64,000 nt of DNA from Flavobacterium sp. JAD_PAG50586_2 (GCA_023213215.1 CP096136.1:2666001-2730000), one strand, 5' to 3'; positions 21,726 to 31,436 are shown, counted from the first letter of the stretch. Translations and numbers: made by a program. Notes: generated by a model not told the origin, from the sequence alone.

Positions 21726-21736
21726 GGAAACCTTTG

Positions 21737-22192
21737 TTAATTTACTTTTATTTGTTTAACCGGCTCCGCAATGCTGACCTCGCTTTTAGGAAGTTTCAGT
21801 TTCAGCACACCATTCTCATATTTTGCATCAATCTTGTCGGCAACTAAATTGTCCGGCAAAACAAAAGAACGGTAAAGTGAACTATAGGAAAACTCACGTG
21901 AGAGGTAGTTTTTGTCTTCACTTTTAGTTTCCTCTTCTTTTTCGGCACTAATAGTCAACATTCCATTTTTCAATTCAATCTTGAAATCTTTTTTATCTAG
22001 GCCTGGTGCCGCCAATTCAATCTGGTATTCTTTTTTATTTTCAACGATGTTGGCTTCGGGTAGAATGTTCTGAAAGCTTAACTCGGGGAAGTTGCCATTC
22101 AAATCCAATAAAAACCGATCGTTGTTGAAGATATCATCCATAAATTTAGGAAATAATCTTCCGTTTCTTTTTCTTGCTGCTACTTGTGTCAT
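21737..22192 (-). CDS. Hsp20 / alpha-crystallin small heat-shock protein
   Basis: The 151-aa protein is of normal length for the family. The alpha-crystallin domain covers about residues 40-135: Y-Q-I-E-L-A-A-P-G-L, then F-K-I-E-L-K-N-G-M-L-T-I-S-A-E and finally Y-E-N-G-V-L-K-L-K-L-P-K. The C-terminus has an I-K-V form of the I-x-I/V motif used in oligomer assembly. It is an ATP-independent cytoplasmic holdase. It has its own promoter with two FNR-like boxes and a strong terminator, so it is a monocistronic stress gene next to the regulator. Confidence 0.93.
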   Translation of the reverse strand: MTQVAARKRNGRLFPKFMDDIFNNDRFLLDLNGNFPELSFQNILPEANIVENKKEYQIELAAPGLDKKDFKIELKNGMLTISAEKEEETKSEDKNYLSREFSYSSLYRSFVLPDNLVADKIDAKYENGVLKLKLPKSEVSIAEPVKQIKVN

Positions 22193-22229
22193 AGTAATTT
22201 GATTTATAATTAAACAATAATTTATAAGT

Positions 22230-22295
22230 CAAATTTAGCAAGTTGACGGCCCAATTGCGATGACCAAAATCAGGTTAAAATCTTGATTTTCATCA
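22230..22295 (-). promoter_or_regulatory. hsp20 promoter with two FNR-like boxes
   Basis: The minus-strand -7 element TAAATTTG (22230-22237) matches consensus. The near-perfect box TGACCAAAATCA (22261-22272) is centred 36.5 bp from its outer base, and the perfect box TGATTTTCATCA (22284-22295) is 59.5 bp away. The leader to the ATG is about 33 nt. Confidence 0.75.
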
Positions 22296-22332
22296 CGGTT
22301 TTAACTATCCGGTAATAAATGGATTAACTAGT

Positions 22333-23382
22333 TTAATTGCGAAGGTTCCGAAGTTTTTGCATATCCATAAGCTGAATTCCATTTGAATGTTTATTAATTA
22401 AGCCTTCGCTTTCAAAATCAGTTAAGGTGCGGCTAACTGTTTCAGCTGCAGTACCCGACAAATTGGCTAATTCATAGCGGGTAAGATTGATAGCTTCTCC
22501 GTTTGTGCAATGCTGTTTGTGAAAATTCAGTAAGGATTCGGCAATGCGTTTACGCACTGAAGAGTAGGCCATCTGAAGAAGCTGTTCCTCTTTTTCACAT
22601 ACTTCATTGGAAAGGATTTTTATGAATTTACCGGCGATATCAGGATACTCATTGATTAACTTTTCGATTTCGTTTATAGGGAAGAAACTTAGCGAACATT
22701 CTTCCAATGTTACAGCGTTATCTTTGTACATGCCATTTGAAAATAGCGCATTCGCACCAATAAAATCGTCAGCATCATAGATTCCGGTGGTTAGTTCCCG
22801 GCCATCATCAGCAATTTTTGTAGTTTTTACTTTTCCTTTAAGTAAAAGGTAAATACCTGAAACTTTGTCTCCTTCATAAAATATTACCTGCTTTTTCCGG
22901 ATAATCCTTAATTTTTGTTCTTCAACGATTTTGTTTAACAGCGGCAATCCTTTTGACGTGATAACTAATTGCTGCATCTGTTGTATTGGTTTGCTGTCAA
23001 AATTCTTTTGCAATGACCTTTTCTTTAGCCTGGTTTCAACAGAATTCAACAATTCAATCGCATCAAATGGCTTCATCAGGTAATCATCTGCTCCCATTTC
23101 CATTCCTTTACGTAAATCCTGCTTTTGGGTTTTGGCTGTAATAAATATAAAGGGGATGGTGCTTGTTTCGGGATGCTTACCAAGGCTAAACAATACACCA
23201 TATCCGTCTAATTCGTCCATCATAATATCACAGAGAATTACATCGGGTATATGCTCTACAGCCATTGCAACACCCTCCTTACCATTAGTTGCAGTAAAAA
23301 CTTTGTAATCGGAAAGCTGAAGGATTTCAGCAATGTTGTCCCTCATTTCAAAATTGTCTTCAATAACAAGTACCTTATTCAT
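22333..23382 (-). CDS. Response regulator fused to CRP/FNR-type transcription factor
   Basis: The 349-aa protein has a receiver domain (residues 1-120; acidic E8-D9, phospho-acceptor D52, T82, K near 105), a cyclic-nucleotide-binding-type jelly roll (about 150-260; G-D-K-V-S-G-I-Y-L-L-L-K-G) and a CRP winged helix. The recognition helix reads A-E-T-V-S-R-T-L, the E-x-x-S-R pattern FNR uses to read TTGAT half-sites. No FNR-type iron-sulfur cysteines are present, so control is expected through phosphorylation, probably by the PAS kinase at 25181-27243. It lies in the middle of a group of promoters carrying TGAT-N4-ATCA boxes and is the obvious candidate to bind them. No such box was seen before its own start. 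Confidence 0.9.
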   Translation of the reverse strand: MNKVLVIEDNFEMRDNIAEILQLSDYKVFTATNGKEGVAMAVEHIPDVILCDIMMDELDGYGVLFSLGKHPETSTIPFIFITAKTQKQDLRKGMEMGADDYLMKPFDAIELLNSVETRLKKRSLQKNFDSKPIQQMQQLVITSKGLPLLNKIVEEQKLRIIRKKQVIFYEGDKVSGIYLLLKGKVKTTKIADDGRELTTGIYDADDFIGANALFSNGMYKDNAVTLEECSLSFFPINEIEKLINEYPDIAGKFIKILSNEVCEKEEQLLQMAYSSVRKRIAESLLNFHKQHCTNGEAINLTRYELANLSGTAAETVSRTLTDFESEGLINKHSNGIQLMDMQKLRNLRN

Positions 23383-23587
23383 AAGATGAAAAATTAGGAA
23401 GTAGGAAGTGTTTTAAAAATTTGGAGATTTTGATATTTATTTCTGTTTGTTCATATAATTATTCACGAATGTAAATAAAAAACCAATGTAAGGCATTAAT
23501 AAACAGTTATTTTAACTACTTAAGGATTTTTAAATATAATGAACAACTGTTAAAATTATATTTTGATATTGACAGTATAAAAATACT

Positions 23588-23652
23588 TGTTCTAAATCAA
23601 TATTTTCAATGATATTAATCAGCATCCAATCATAAAATGTAAAATAAATTTA
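23588..23652 (+). promoter_or_regulatory. BON gene promoter with FNR-like boxes
   Basis: Perfect box TGATATTAATCA (23610-23621) is centred 36.5 bp before the end of the -7-like TAAATTTA (23645-23652). A second box with one mismatch, TGTTCTAAATCA (23588-23599), is 22 bp further upstream. The leader before the ATG at 23718 is about 60 nt. Confidence 0.7.
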
Positions 23653-23717
23653 CGTTGAATTTATAACGTAGTGGTCAGGTAACTGACGGCTTTTAAATAA
23701 CAATAAAATTTATCGAA

Positions 23718-24388
23718 ATGAAAAGTAATGAACAACTTCAGAAAGATGTTTTGGATGCCATTAAATGGGAACCGCAACTCCATGCCGCAGAAATTGGTGT
23801 GATTGTACATGATGGCATTGTGACCCTAACAGGTACTGTTGATAATTACAATAAGAAACTGGCAGCGCAGGATGCAACAAAAGAAGTGGCCGGAGTGAAA
23901 GCAGTAGTGGAAAAAATCGACGTTAAGTATCCTCATTCCGGAATTAAAAGCAATGATGAAATCGCCGCAGAAGCCCTAAAATCATTGAAAAACCATTGGA
24001 ATGTTCCTGATGAAAGAATCAAAATTGAGGTCGAGGACGGTTGGATAACACTTAACGGAGATGTACACTGGAATTACCAAAAAGAGGCTGCGAAACGTGC
24101 CGTCGAAAATATTCCGGGTGTTAAGGGAGTATTTAACCACATTCAGATAAAAACGCAGCATAAAAGCGAACTGGAGAAAAAGGTAATCGAAAACGCTTTG
24201 CGACGTCACTGGTCTATAAACGCTGATGATATCAGGGTGTTGGTAGATAACGATAAAGTAATCTTAAATGGCACTGTAACATCATTGTATCAAAAAGAAG
24301 AGGCAGAAAAAATAGCTTGGAAAACTCCGGAGTTTTGTTTGTAGACAATAACCTCGTTATTGATTATAAATACGATTACGTGGTGTAA
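23718..24388 (+). CDS. Triple BON-domain protein (frameshifted near the end)
   Basis: Three BON domains follow each other (residues about 1-70, 75-145 and 150-220), each with the G-x-V-T-L-T/N-G-x-V pattern. There is no signal peptide, so it is cytoplasmic, unlike OsmY. The frame breaks at GG 24329-24330; one more G gives W-K-T-P-G-V and 223 aa ending at 24388, the same end motif (A-W-N-S-P-G-V) as its paralogues at 29770 and 30464. BON domains bind lipids or ligands in stress proteins; the exact role here is unknown. Single gene with its own box-carrying promoter and terminator. Confidence 0.83.
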
Positions 24389-24421
24389 AAAAACGCGGGA
24401 GTATCACCTCCCGCGTTTTTT
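24386..24421 (+). terminator. Terminator of the 23718 BON gene
   Basis: AACGCGGGAG and CTCCCGCGTT form a strong GC-rich stem around TATCAC, with A-rich and T-rich flanks. It starts at the BON stop codon. Confidence 0.88.
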
Positions 24422-24501
24422 GTGATTTATAGTGTGGCTTTCATGATTTTAATCCTGCAAAGCGTTTCCATGGATATTAATTATTTTAATACAAACTCCT
24501 T

Positions 24502-25176
24502 ATGTGTTTTTCAGCGATTGCAAGTTTTGGTGCTGGTACTGTCCTGACTGTCGTGGGATATGCATCAATAAGAAAGGTAAACAGTCCAAATCAGTATCCT
24601 TTCGCTTATATTCCTATATTTTTTGCTATACAGCAATTTGCTGAAGGAGCTTTGTGGCTAATTATTCCAGGTGCAAATCACCCGGAGCTCGAAGAAATTT
24701 ATACTACAATTTTTCTCGTTACCGCACAGGTGATATGGCCTGTATGGGTGCCATTATCCATTCTACTGCTGGAGAAAAATAAAATGCTTCGCACGATACT
24801 TTCGTTTCTTACTGCCGTCGGAATTATTGTTTCGATGGTTTTTGCCTGGTGCATTATAGTATACGGATCTGTAGCACGGATAGACGGCCATCACATCTGC
24901 TATGAGGAAACCTATCCAATTATATTTAGTGAGATTGGAGGATATTTTTATGTAATGGTTACGGTTTTACCGACATTTTTTTCGCGTTTCAAAAAAATCT
25001 GGATATTAGGCCTTACAATTTGTATATCCTACCTGATTACAAAAATTTACTATGATAATTACCTTATTTCAGTATGGTGCTTTTTTGCTGCAATAATTAG
25101 CATAATAATATATTTTGCCATGGATGAAATAAAAAGTAAGTCGTTCGATTCACATCAGCCCGAACGACCAATTTAA
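24502..25176 (+). CDS. Polytopic membrane protein (DUF6629-like)
   Basis: The 224-aa protein has about seven membrane helices and opens with M-C-F-S-A-I-A-S-F-G-A-G. The pattern F-F-A-I-Q-Q-F-A-E-G-A-L-W-L in the second helix and a conserved H-H-I-C-Y loop resemble the DUF6629 group; this is a motif-level judgement. It lies 4 bp before the PAS kinase, suggesting one transcript and a possible role in the same signalling unit, for example as a membrane sensor. A near-match box (TGATTTTAATCC, 24444-24455) lies upstream but has no -7 element at the island spacing. Confidence 0.65.
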   Translation: MCFSAIASFGAGTVLTVVGYASIRKVNSPNQYPFAYIPIFFAIQQFAEGALWLIIPGANHPELEEIYTTIFLVTAQVIWPVWVPLSILLLEKNKMLRTILSFLTAVGIIVSMVFAWCIIVYGSVARIDGHHICYEETYPIIFSEIGGYFYVMVTVLPTFFSRFKKIWILGLTICISYLITKIYYDNYLISVWCFFAAIISIIIYFAMDEIKSKSFDSHQPERPI

Positions 25177-25180
25177 GCAA

Positions 25181-27243
25181 ATGACCATTCAGCATCCCAT
25201 AGATTTTAAGCTAATATTTGAAGCTGTACCCGGATTGTTTTTGGTATTATTGCCCGATTTAACCATAGTGGCAATGAGCGATGCCTACGCCGATGCAACG
25301 CTTACTCAAAGGAAAAAATCCTGGGTAAGAATTTGTTTGATGTTTTTCCCGATAATCCTACAGATTCTAAAACACACGCCATATCAGATATTAGTCTTTC
25401 GATGCAATTTGTATTGCAAAACAAAACCGCGCACACGATGCCAATACAAAGGCATGACATCCGTAATGCAACCGGAGTTTTCGAGGAAAGATATTGGAGC
25501 CCGACCAATAAGCCAGTACTCAGTGAAGATAACGAAGTACAGTATATCATTCATCGGGTTGAAGATGTAACAGAATTTGTAAAACTAAAAAAACTACACC
25601 TTCAGAATGCTGCCCCTCAGGACGACCTATCTGACAGATTGTTTGCGATCGAAACAGAACTTTTCCAGCGTTCACAGGAATTGGAAAGACTTAACGAACA
25701 ATTGCTCAAAAAAAATAGAGAAAGTAGTATTGAAGCGGAAAACCTGGCTAAAGATATTTTTGATTATAAAGTGGCTTTGGATGCGGCCGATATTGTAGCC
25801 ATAACCGATGAAAAAGGAACTATACAATATGTTAATGAAAGCTTCTGTAAAATTTCAAAGTATGGTAAGGAAGAATTAGTAGGCCAGAACCACCGTATTA
25901 TTAATTCAGGCTATCACCCTAAGGATTTTTTCAAAAACCTTTGGCAAACTATCGGGAGTGGTACTATTTGGAAAGGAGAAATAAGGAATAGGGCTAAGGA
26001 TGGTACTTTTTATTGGGTAAACACTACCATAGTTCCGTTTATAGATGCAAAAGGTAAACCGTATAAGTATCTTTCCATTCGGTCCGATATTACCGAAAAC
26101 AAGCAGAGTATTGAGAACCTTGAGAAAAGCGAGGAGCAGTATCGGGATATTTTTTCAAATAGTTTGGTGGCTATATTTACAACCGATGTGGCTACCCGTA
26201 AAATAATAGAAGTAAATGAACGGTGTGCATCTTTATTTGGCTATGAATCGACCGAAGACTTTTTAGTAAGCTTTGATGTAAATGCACACTATTTAAATTC
26301 AGATGACAGAAAGAAAAATTGGGTCATCTTAATGGAAAATGGTGAGCTCCAACATGTCCAGCAGCTGAGAAAGAATGATGGCAACTTGATCTGGGTAAGC
26401 ATATTTACAAAATTAAACCAAAGTAAAACTTTGGCACATACTGTTGTATTAGACGTAACTTCTCAAATTTCCTTCCAGGAAGAGTTGTCGGCAAAAGTAA
26501 CGGAACGCACTTTAGAGCTAACGGAATCCCTGGCAAGGGAAAAAGAACTCAATGAAATGAAATCCAATTTTGTGGGTATTGCTTCCCATGAGTTTCGTAC
26601 GCCTTTGGGAACGATTTTATCAAGCATTTCGTTGTTGACTAAGTATACAGAGGACTGCCAAAAGGATTCTATAACCAAGCACATCGACAGGATTACTTCC
26701 TGTGTCAATCATCTTAATGCGATATTAAATGATTTTCTGGCTCTTGAAAAACTACGAAAAGGGACAGTAGATTGTGAAGTAAATGAATTTAACCTGCGTG
26801 ATTTTATAACCGAGACAATTAATGAAATTGATTATCTGGCCAAAACAAATGGACAAAGAATACTATATTCACATAAAGGAGAATCCTATGTCAACCAATC
26901 TGCGAAAATACTTAAGAACATACTCCTGAATCTTTTGTCCAATGCCTCGAAATACTCAGGCGAAGGGAAAAAAATAAAAGTCTCATCCAAAGTAAATGAA
27001 AATAGTATGACCATAAGTATCAGGGATTATGGGATCGGTATACCATTTAAGGATCAAAAGAAATTGTTTACAGAGTTTTTCCGTGCCGGTAATGCCAAAA
27101 ATATCCAGGGAACTGGTTTAGGTTTGGTGATAGTAAAGAATTATGCAGCCTTGCTGGAAGGCACCATTACATTCAGTAGCAATGAAAATAAAGGTTCAAT
27201 GTTTACGGTTACCCTCCCAAGGTACCTTCCGGAAGCATGGTAA
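25181..27243 (+). CDS. PAS-domain sensor histidine kinase (frameshifted)
   Basis: The 687-aa kinase has three PAS-like domains (about residues 5-125, 195-310 and 315-425), short coiled coils, a HisKA domain with the H-box A-S-H-E-F-R-T-P-L-G, and a HATPase domain with N-L-L-S-N-A-S-K-Y, D-Y-G-I-G-I-P and G-T-G-L-G-L. No transmembrane segment is visible, so it is a soluble sensor; the second PAS contains the G-Y-H-P-K-D-F-F-K type segment seen in PAC-linked domains. One missing A in the A6 run at 25313-25318 splits it; the repaired text is R-K-K-I-L-G-K-N-L-F-D-V. It is the only hybrid-free kinase in the island and a likely partner of the receiver-CRP protein. Confidence 0.88.
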
Positions 27244-27248
27244 GTTTT

Positions 27249-27641
27249 CTATTTGTACAAAGGACTGGCAAAATGATCGTGTATAAATTTGTTTCTTTGG
27301 TTTAGGGTCATAGTGCCGGCTTCCTTTAGATAGGTTTTAATCTTAAAAAAACGATGGTCTTCAGCCAACATATTAAACAGTTCTGACTTAGCATGGGTCG
27401 GACCAAAAAGCAGCACTTTATCATAATTTAAAATAGTACTAGCAATTTTTTTGAAATAATCTGCCTTACATTGTCTGGCTACCGCGTGCAAATGCCGTTC
27501 TCCTCTTTCCTTTTCCTTAGATTTTAACCTTGAAGCAAAGTTGGATTCGATTGTCTTAATTTCATGGGGCCTTTCAGAAAATTCCATGATATGGGCAGTG
27601 GAATAATCCATCCAGATGCCGATTTTTGTTGTTGTATTCAT
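27249..27641 (-). CDS. eRF1-domain-like / host-attachment-type stress protein
   Basis: The 130-aa protein has the pattern G-I-W-M-D-Y-S-T-A-H at the start and K-V-L-L-F-G-P-T-H-A-K-S-E-L then H-D-H-F at the end, which resembles the short bacterial eRF1-domain (baeRF) proteins of Bacteroidota. The match is tentative. It is last in the minus-strand stress operon (30 bp after ldhA). Function unknown; a ribosome-associated stress role is only a guess from the fold. Confidence 0.55.
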   Translation of the reverse strand: MNTTTKIGIWMDYSTAHIMEFSERPHEIKTIESNFASRLKSKEKERGERHLHAVARQCKADYFKKIASTILNYDKVLLFGPTHAKSELFNMLAEDHRFFKIKTYLKEAGTMTLNQRNKFIHDHFASPLYK

Positions 27642-27670
27642 AGTCTTTTATTTAGTGTTATTCGTTTTGT

Positions 27671-28656
27671 TTATAATTCGTTAGGACAGGGTTCTCCTTT
27701 TTCCCATTTGTTTATATTGGAAAAGGTAATTTGAGCGATATCAGACAAAGCTTCGGTAGTAAGGAAACCCTGATGTCCGGTGATTATGACATTTTGGTGA
27801 TTGCGTAGTGCTTCAAAAAGTCCATCAACTAATACTGTTCCTAAATGATTTAGGAAAAAAATACCTCGCTCGTTTTCATAAACATCTAAACCTGCTCCGG
27901 AAATTATTTTGTTATTCAAAGCTTCCAATAAATCTGCAGTCTTGACAATGCCTCCACGGGCGGTATTGATAAACAGCACCCCTTTTTCATAATATCAAAA
28001 AGTTTTTTGTTGAACATGTAATGAGTTTCATGATTTAATGGGCAATAAATTGAAATTACATCCGATTGCCTGCACAAGTCTTCTAAAGTAGTATATGCTA
28101 TTGGAACCTGAGTTTTTAGCTGTTCATTTTCAATAATATCATATGCCAGTAAACGACAGCCAAATCCATTCATTATTTTAGCGAATGCAGAGCCTATATT
28201 TCCTGTTCCTACAATTCCTACGGTTTTTTGATGCAGGTCAAATCCAATCAGCTCATCCAGGAAAAAATTGTTTCGGTTCATCAGTTTTTGACCTAATAAC
28301 AGTTTCCTGTTGAGTGCAAGCATTAATGCGACTGAGTGTTCTGCTACTGAATAAGGCGAATAATTAGGCACATTGGCCACCTTAATTCCCAATGCCTTGG
28401 CTCTAGCCAAATCAACATGGTCAAAACCAATAGAGCGTAAAGCAATAAAACGGATACCGCGGGAAAACAATTCGTCCAATACCCCGGAGGATAAATCATC
28501 TGACGTAAATGCCAAAACCGCATCACTACCATTGGCCAATTTTACGTTGTTGCGATTTAAGCGAAAGGCTGTGAAAGCAAGTTTATGCCTGGTTCCTGCC
28601 GCCTCCAGTAAAAAAGGTTTTTCAAATAGGTGTGCACTGTAAACGAAAATTTTCAT
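27671..28656 (-). CDS. ldhA: D-lactate dehydrogenase (D-2-hydroxyacid dehydrogenase family, frameshifted)
   Basis: The rebuilt protein is 328 aa, the usual size. It has the NAD-binding motif G-I-V-G-T-G-N-I-G (about residue 150), catalytic R in R-S-I-G-F-D-H-V, the P-N-Y-S-P-Y-S-V-A-E-H segment typical of fermentative D-LDH, N-T-A-R-G-G-I-V and a C-terminal T-G-H-Q-G-F-L-T with the catalytic His. The break is at CCCC 27979-27982; one more C gives K-K-G-V-L-F-I-N-T-A-R. Pyruvate is reduced to D-lactate with NADH. It sits inside the stress operon, 8 bp after the UspA gene, which fits fermentation under oxygen limitation. Confidence 0.88.
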
Positions 28657-28664
28657 GGCTGAGG

Positions 28665-29516
28665 CTATTGTTTTCGATTTTTCCTGAATACCAACAACGG
28701 CACTTTGGAAGCAAATGAAAGTTCTGCAGATTCGCTGGAAAGCAACATTCTGTCGAACCAATTTCTATCCTGCCTGGTAAAAAGGACTAGTAACGAAGGT
28801 TTAATGGAGGCAACTGCTCTTTTTAAATGATCGTGTAAAGGATAAAGCGCATTCAGCTTTTTATAATGGAAGCTGATAGTTTTAGTCTGGTATTTTTTAG
28901 CGATTGCAGATAATTTTTGATGGTTTTCCTGCAAGTCGATGGCATAATCAAAGTGCAGTATCTTAGCAGAGGCATGCAAAGTCCTTGAGAGTTCTAATAC
29001 TTTTTTTATTTCAATATCAGGATTTTCCATATCAGAGGCATAGCACAGGTCTGAAATAGGTTTTAACCTGTAATTTTTAGGGATTACAAAAACAGGAACC
29101 GGAGAATGGGTAATTAAATGCGTGGCCACCGTACCAAATAATTTAGCCATAAATCCCGTACCGCGTGCTCCGGCGCAAATAAAATCGATTTTTTGCTTTT
29201 TTGCATACTTGATGATAGTATCGCTTACAGCATTATTTAACTCACAAATACAGGAATAGCGAACCCCTTGCGGCTGTATGGCATTGTAAATCGTTTTCAC
29301 GAGTCGGGTCAGCTGTTTTTGCCGTAGCTCTAAAGTATCCTGCTGAAATTGTGCGTAATAGGTAAAATCCCATGCTGCATCCACAGTCGGTGCCATAATG
29401 CTGACAACATGGTAGAAAATAACTTCTGCATGGCTCTGTACCGCTAGCTGAAGTGCAAAGCGTATTGACTTATTAGAGTTGGCCGAAAAATCAACCGGTA
29501 CCAGTATTTTTTTCAT
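28665..29516 (-). CDS. Universal stress protein, tandem UspA domains
   Basis: The 283-aa protein starts M-K-K-I-L-V-P-V-D-F-S-A-N-S and contains two UspA domains. The first keeps the nucleotide-binding G-A-R-G-T-G-F-M-A-K-L-F-G-T-V-A-T-H motif (about residues 120-140); the second is degenerate. It is a paralogue of the UspA protein at 20572. It lies in an operon between a DUF2892 membrane protein and ldhA. Confidence 0.9.
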   Translation of the reverse strand: MKKILVPVDFSANSNKSIRFALQLAVQSHAEVIFYHVVSIMAPTVDAAWDFTYYAQFQQDTLELRQKQLTRLVKTIYNAIQPQGVRYSCICELNNAVSDTIIKYAKKQKIDFICAGARGTGFMAKLFGTVATHLITHSPVPVFVIPKNYRLKPISDLCYASDMENPDIEIKKVLELSRTLHASAKILHFDYAIDLQENHQKLSAIAKKYQTKTISFHYKKLNALYPLHDHLKRAVASIKPSLLVLFTRQDRNWFDRMLLSSESAELSFASKVPLLVFRKNRKQ

Positions 29517-29547
29517 TTTTGTAAAATTTTAAATTCATTGTTCAACA

Positions 29548-29757
29548 TTATTTTTCCTGATGGTCCTTTGTAGAAAAGTTCCAAATTGTATAGAGAGGGC
29601 AATAGCCTGTAAGGACAGTGAAAAGTAATAGGGCTCCTGTTGCCAAAAACATATAATTGGCATTGCTTTCTATTATATTTATAGGATATATTGCCATAGT
29701 AGTAAGCGCTACGGTTATCCGGATTGATTTATCGAGTATTCCTAAATTGGATTGCAT
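29548..29757 (-). CDS. DUF2892 family small membrane protein
   Basis: The 69-aa protein has two membrane helices and the family pattern N-L-G-x-L-D-K-S-I-R at the start and G-Y-C-P-L-Y-T at the end. This matches the short DUF2892 (YgaP C-terminal-like) inner-membrane proteins. It is 12 bp after the BON gene, inside the stress operon. Confidence 0.82.
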   Translation of the reverse strand: MQSNLGILDKSIRITVALTTMAIYPINIIESNANYMFLATGALLLFTVLTGYCPLYTIWNFSTKDHQEK

Positions 29758-29769
29758 TTCGTGTTTTTT

Positions 29770-30441
29770 TTATACTGCAGATTGATTTATAGGTTGATGG
29801 ATTACCAATAAATTATTGACTGTCCATACTCCAGGTGAATTCCAGGCGATTCTTTCAGCCTCTTCTTTTTGGAAATGAGCGGTAACCTCACCGCTGAGGG
29901 TAACAACATTTCCTTTGACAGTTACTTCAATATCTTTATCCTGAAGCGATGAATTCCTGTGAAGGGCACTTTCAATAGCTCGCTTTTCAATCGTATCAAT
30001 ATCGGGTGATTTGATTTGAATGGTATTAACCACACCCTTCACGCCCGGAATTGGATCAATAGCATTTTTAGCCGAGTGTTTTTGATAGTTCCAGTCTACA
30101 ACGCCTTCAATGTAAACCCATCCATCGCTGACTGTGATCTTCAGTTTGTCTTCTGGCACTGAAACGCTCCATTTAAGTGCATCTAAGGCATCTTTTGCAA
30201 TATCTTCGTCGGTTCTTATCGAGTCATTGTAATCTATTTCAATTTTTTCAACCACTGCTTTCACACCAGCGACCCTTTTAGCGGTGTTTTCGGCTTCCAG
30301 TTTTTTAGTATAATTATCCACTGTACCGGTAAGGGTAACAATGCCATCATGTACTGCAACACCTATTTGTGCTGCATCAAGTATGGGCACCCAGGCCATA
30401 GCATCCTGGACTTTTTTTTGTAAGGCTTCATTTACTTTCAT
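29770..30441 (-). CDS. Triple BON-domain protein
   Basis: The 223-aa protein has three BON domains with G-I-V-T-L-T-G-T-V, W-V-Y-I-E-G-V-V and N-V-V-T-L-S-G-E-V. It is an intact paralogue of the proteins at 23718 and 30464, with the same A-W-x-x-P-G-V-W-T-V-N-N ending. There is no signal peptide. It lies 22 bp after the neighbouring BON gene, so the pair is a tandem duplication within one operon. Confidence 0.88.
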   Translation of the reverse strand: MKVNEALQKKVQDAMAWVPILDAAQIGVAVHDGIVTLTGTVDNYTKKLEAENTAKRVAGVKAVVEKIEIDYNDSIRTDEDIAKDALDALKWSVSVPEDKLKITVSDGWVYIEGVVDWNYQKHSAKNAIDPIPGVKGVVNTIQIKSPDIDTIEKRAIESALHRNSSLQDKDIEVTVKGNVVTLSGEVTAHFQKEEAERIAWNSPGVWTVNNLLVIHQPINQSAV

Positions 30442-30463
30442 AAATTGTTATTTTGTAATGCTT

Positions 30464-31121
30464 TTATAAAAATGAGTCAACACCAATTTCATTGGATACA
30501 GACCATATACCCGGTGCATTCCAGGCAATTCGCTCGGCTTCTTCCTTCTCAAAAAAGTTTTTACTAATCCGGAAAGAGTGACATCACTGTCTTTCACTGT
30601 TACATGGATTTTATCATCCTGCAAGGCAGCATGATTGTGTATTGCTTTTTCTATGGCATTTTTTTTACCGCGTCTTTGCGATCCGACTTAGTGGTAATAT
30701 TATTGGTAATACCACAAACTCCCATCAGGCCGGCCACTACATTTTTTGCAGCTTCCTTCTGGTAGTTCCAGTTTACGGTGCCTTCCAGGGTGACCCAGCC
30801 TTTTTCAACGAAAACAAAAATACTTTCGTCAGGTATAGAAAAACTGGATCGGAATAGTTCCAGTATTTTTCCTGCTATGTAAGTATCATTGAAACTTTTT
30901 TCGGGATTAAGTTTTACTGTAATTTTTTCTACCAGAGCCTTTACGCCGCTTACTTTCTTTACCACTTTCTCTGCTTCTGTTTTTTTATAATAACTATCAA
31001 CGGTACCGGTTAGTGTTACGATGCCGTCTCTTGTAATTACTCCAATATCGGCGCCCTTTAGCTGAGGTTCCCAGATTAGGGCATCCTGCACCTCTTTTTG
31101 TAAAATTGCGTCAGTCTTCAT
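30464..31121 (-). CDS. Triple BON-domain protein (two frameshifts)
   Basis: The frame from 31121 covers two BON domains and stops early; one more base in the T8 run at 30659-30666 and in the A6 run at 30551-30556 restores the third domain (V-T-L-S-G-L-V-K-T-F-F-E-K-E-E-A-E-R-I-A-W) and a 219-aa protein. It is the third paralogue of this type in 8 kb. It stands near the front of the stress operon. Confidence 0.82.
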
Positions 31122-31150
31122 AATCCTATTTTTAAGGTGGACTTTTAAGT

Positions 31151-31327
31151 TTACTCCAATATGTTATGGATTGCAATCGAATTATTGAGGAATTCATCTT
31201 CAAATTCGATTTTGATTTTTTTGCCGGATTTATTTTTTTCCACTGCCGTTTTTGAAAGCGGCTTACCGTTGGCCTTTTTTGTCTTTTTGTTAACCGGCAG
31301 GCCTTTTGCCTTTTTTGGGATTGTCAT
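31151..31327 (-). CDS. Small Lys-rich protein
   Basis: The 58-aa protein is very basic in the first 40 residues (K-K-A-K-G-L-P-V-N-K-K-T-K-K) and acidic-hydrophobic at the end. The start at 31327 (M-T-I-P-K-K) follows the preceding small ORF by 4 bp, which favours it over the ATG at 31420. It may bind nucleic acid, but that rests on composition alone. Confidence 0.5.
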   Translation of the reverse strand: MTIPKKAKGLPVNKKTKKANGKPLSKTAVEKNKSGKKIKIEFEDEFLNNSIAIHNILE

Positions 31328-31331
31328 AGCT

Positions 31332-31436
31332 TTATAATTTAAAGTTGAAACTATTTTGTTCTGAGGTAATTTCTTTGATAGGATTTTTTGTTTTAGAGGT
31401 ATCAGCCTCAAAAGGTTCAATAGTTAAACTAGCCAT
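31332..31436 (-). CDS. Short ORF (34 aa) ahead of the stress operon
   Basis: It reads M-A-S-L-T-I-E-P-F-E-A-D-T-S-K-T and ends F-N-F-K-L, with a stop 4 bp before the next ATG. The tight spacing suggests translation, but the family is unknown. Confidence 0.4.
   Translation of the reverse strand: MASLTIEPFEADTSKTKNPIKEITSEQNSFNFKL

Noticed and set aside
24444..24455. Box TGATTTTAATCC before the 24502 membrane protein gene as another regulon site
   Set aside because: It has one mismatch and no TAnnTTTG-like element at the 36.5-bp spacing, so it is left out of the regulon list.
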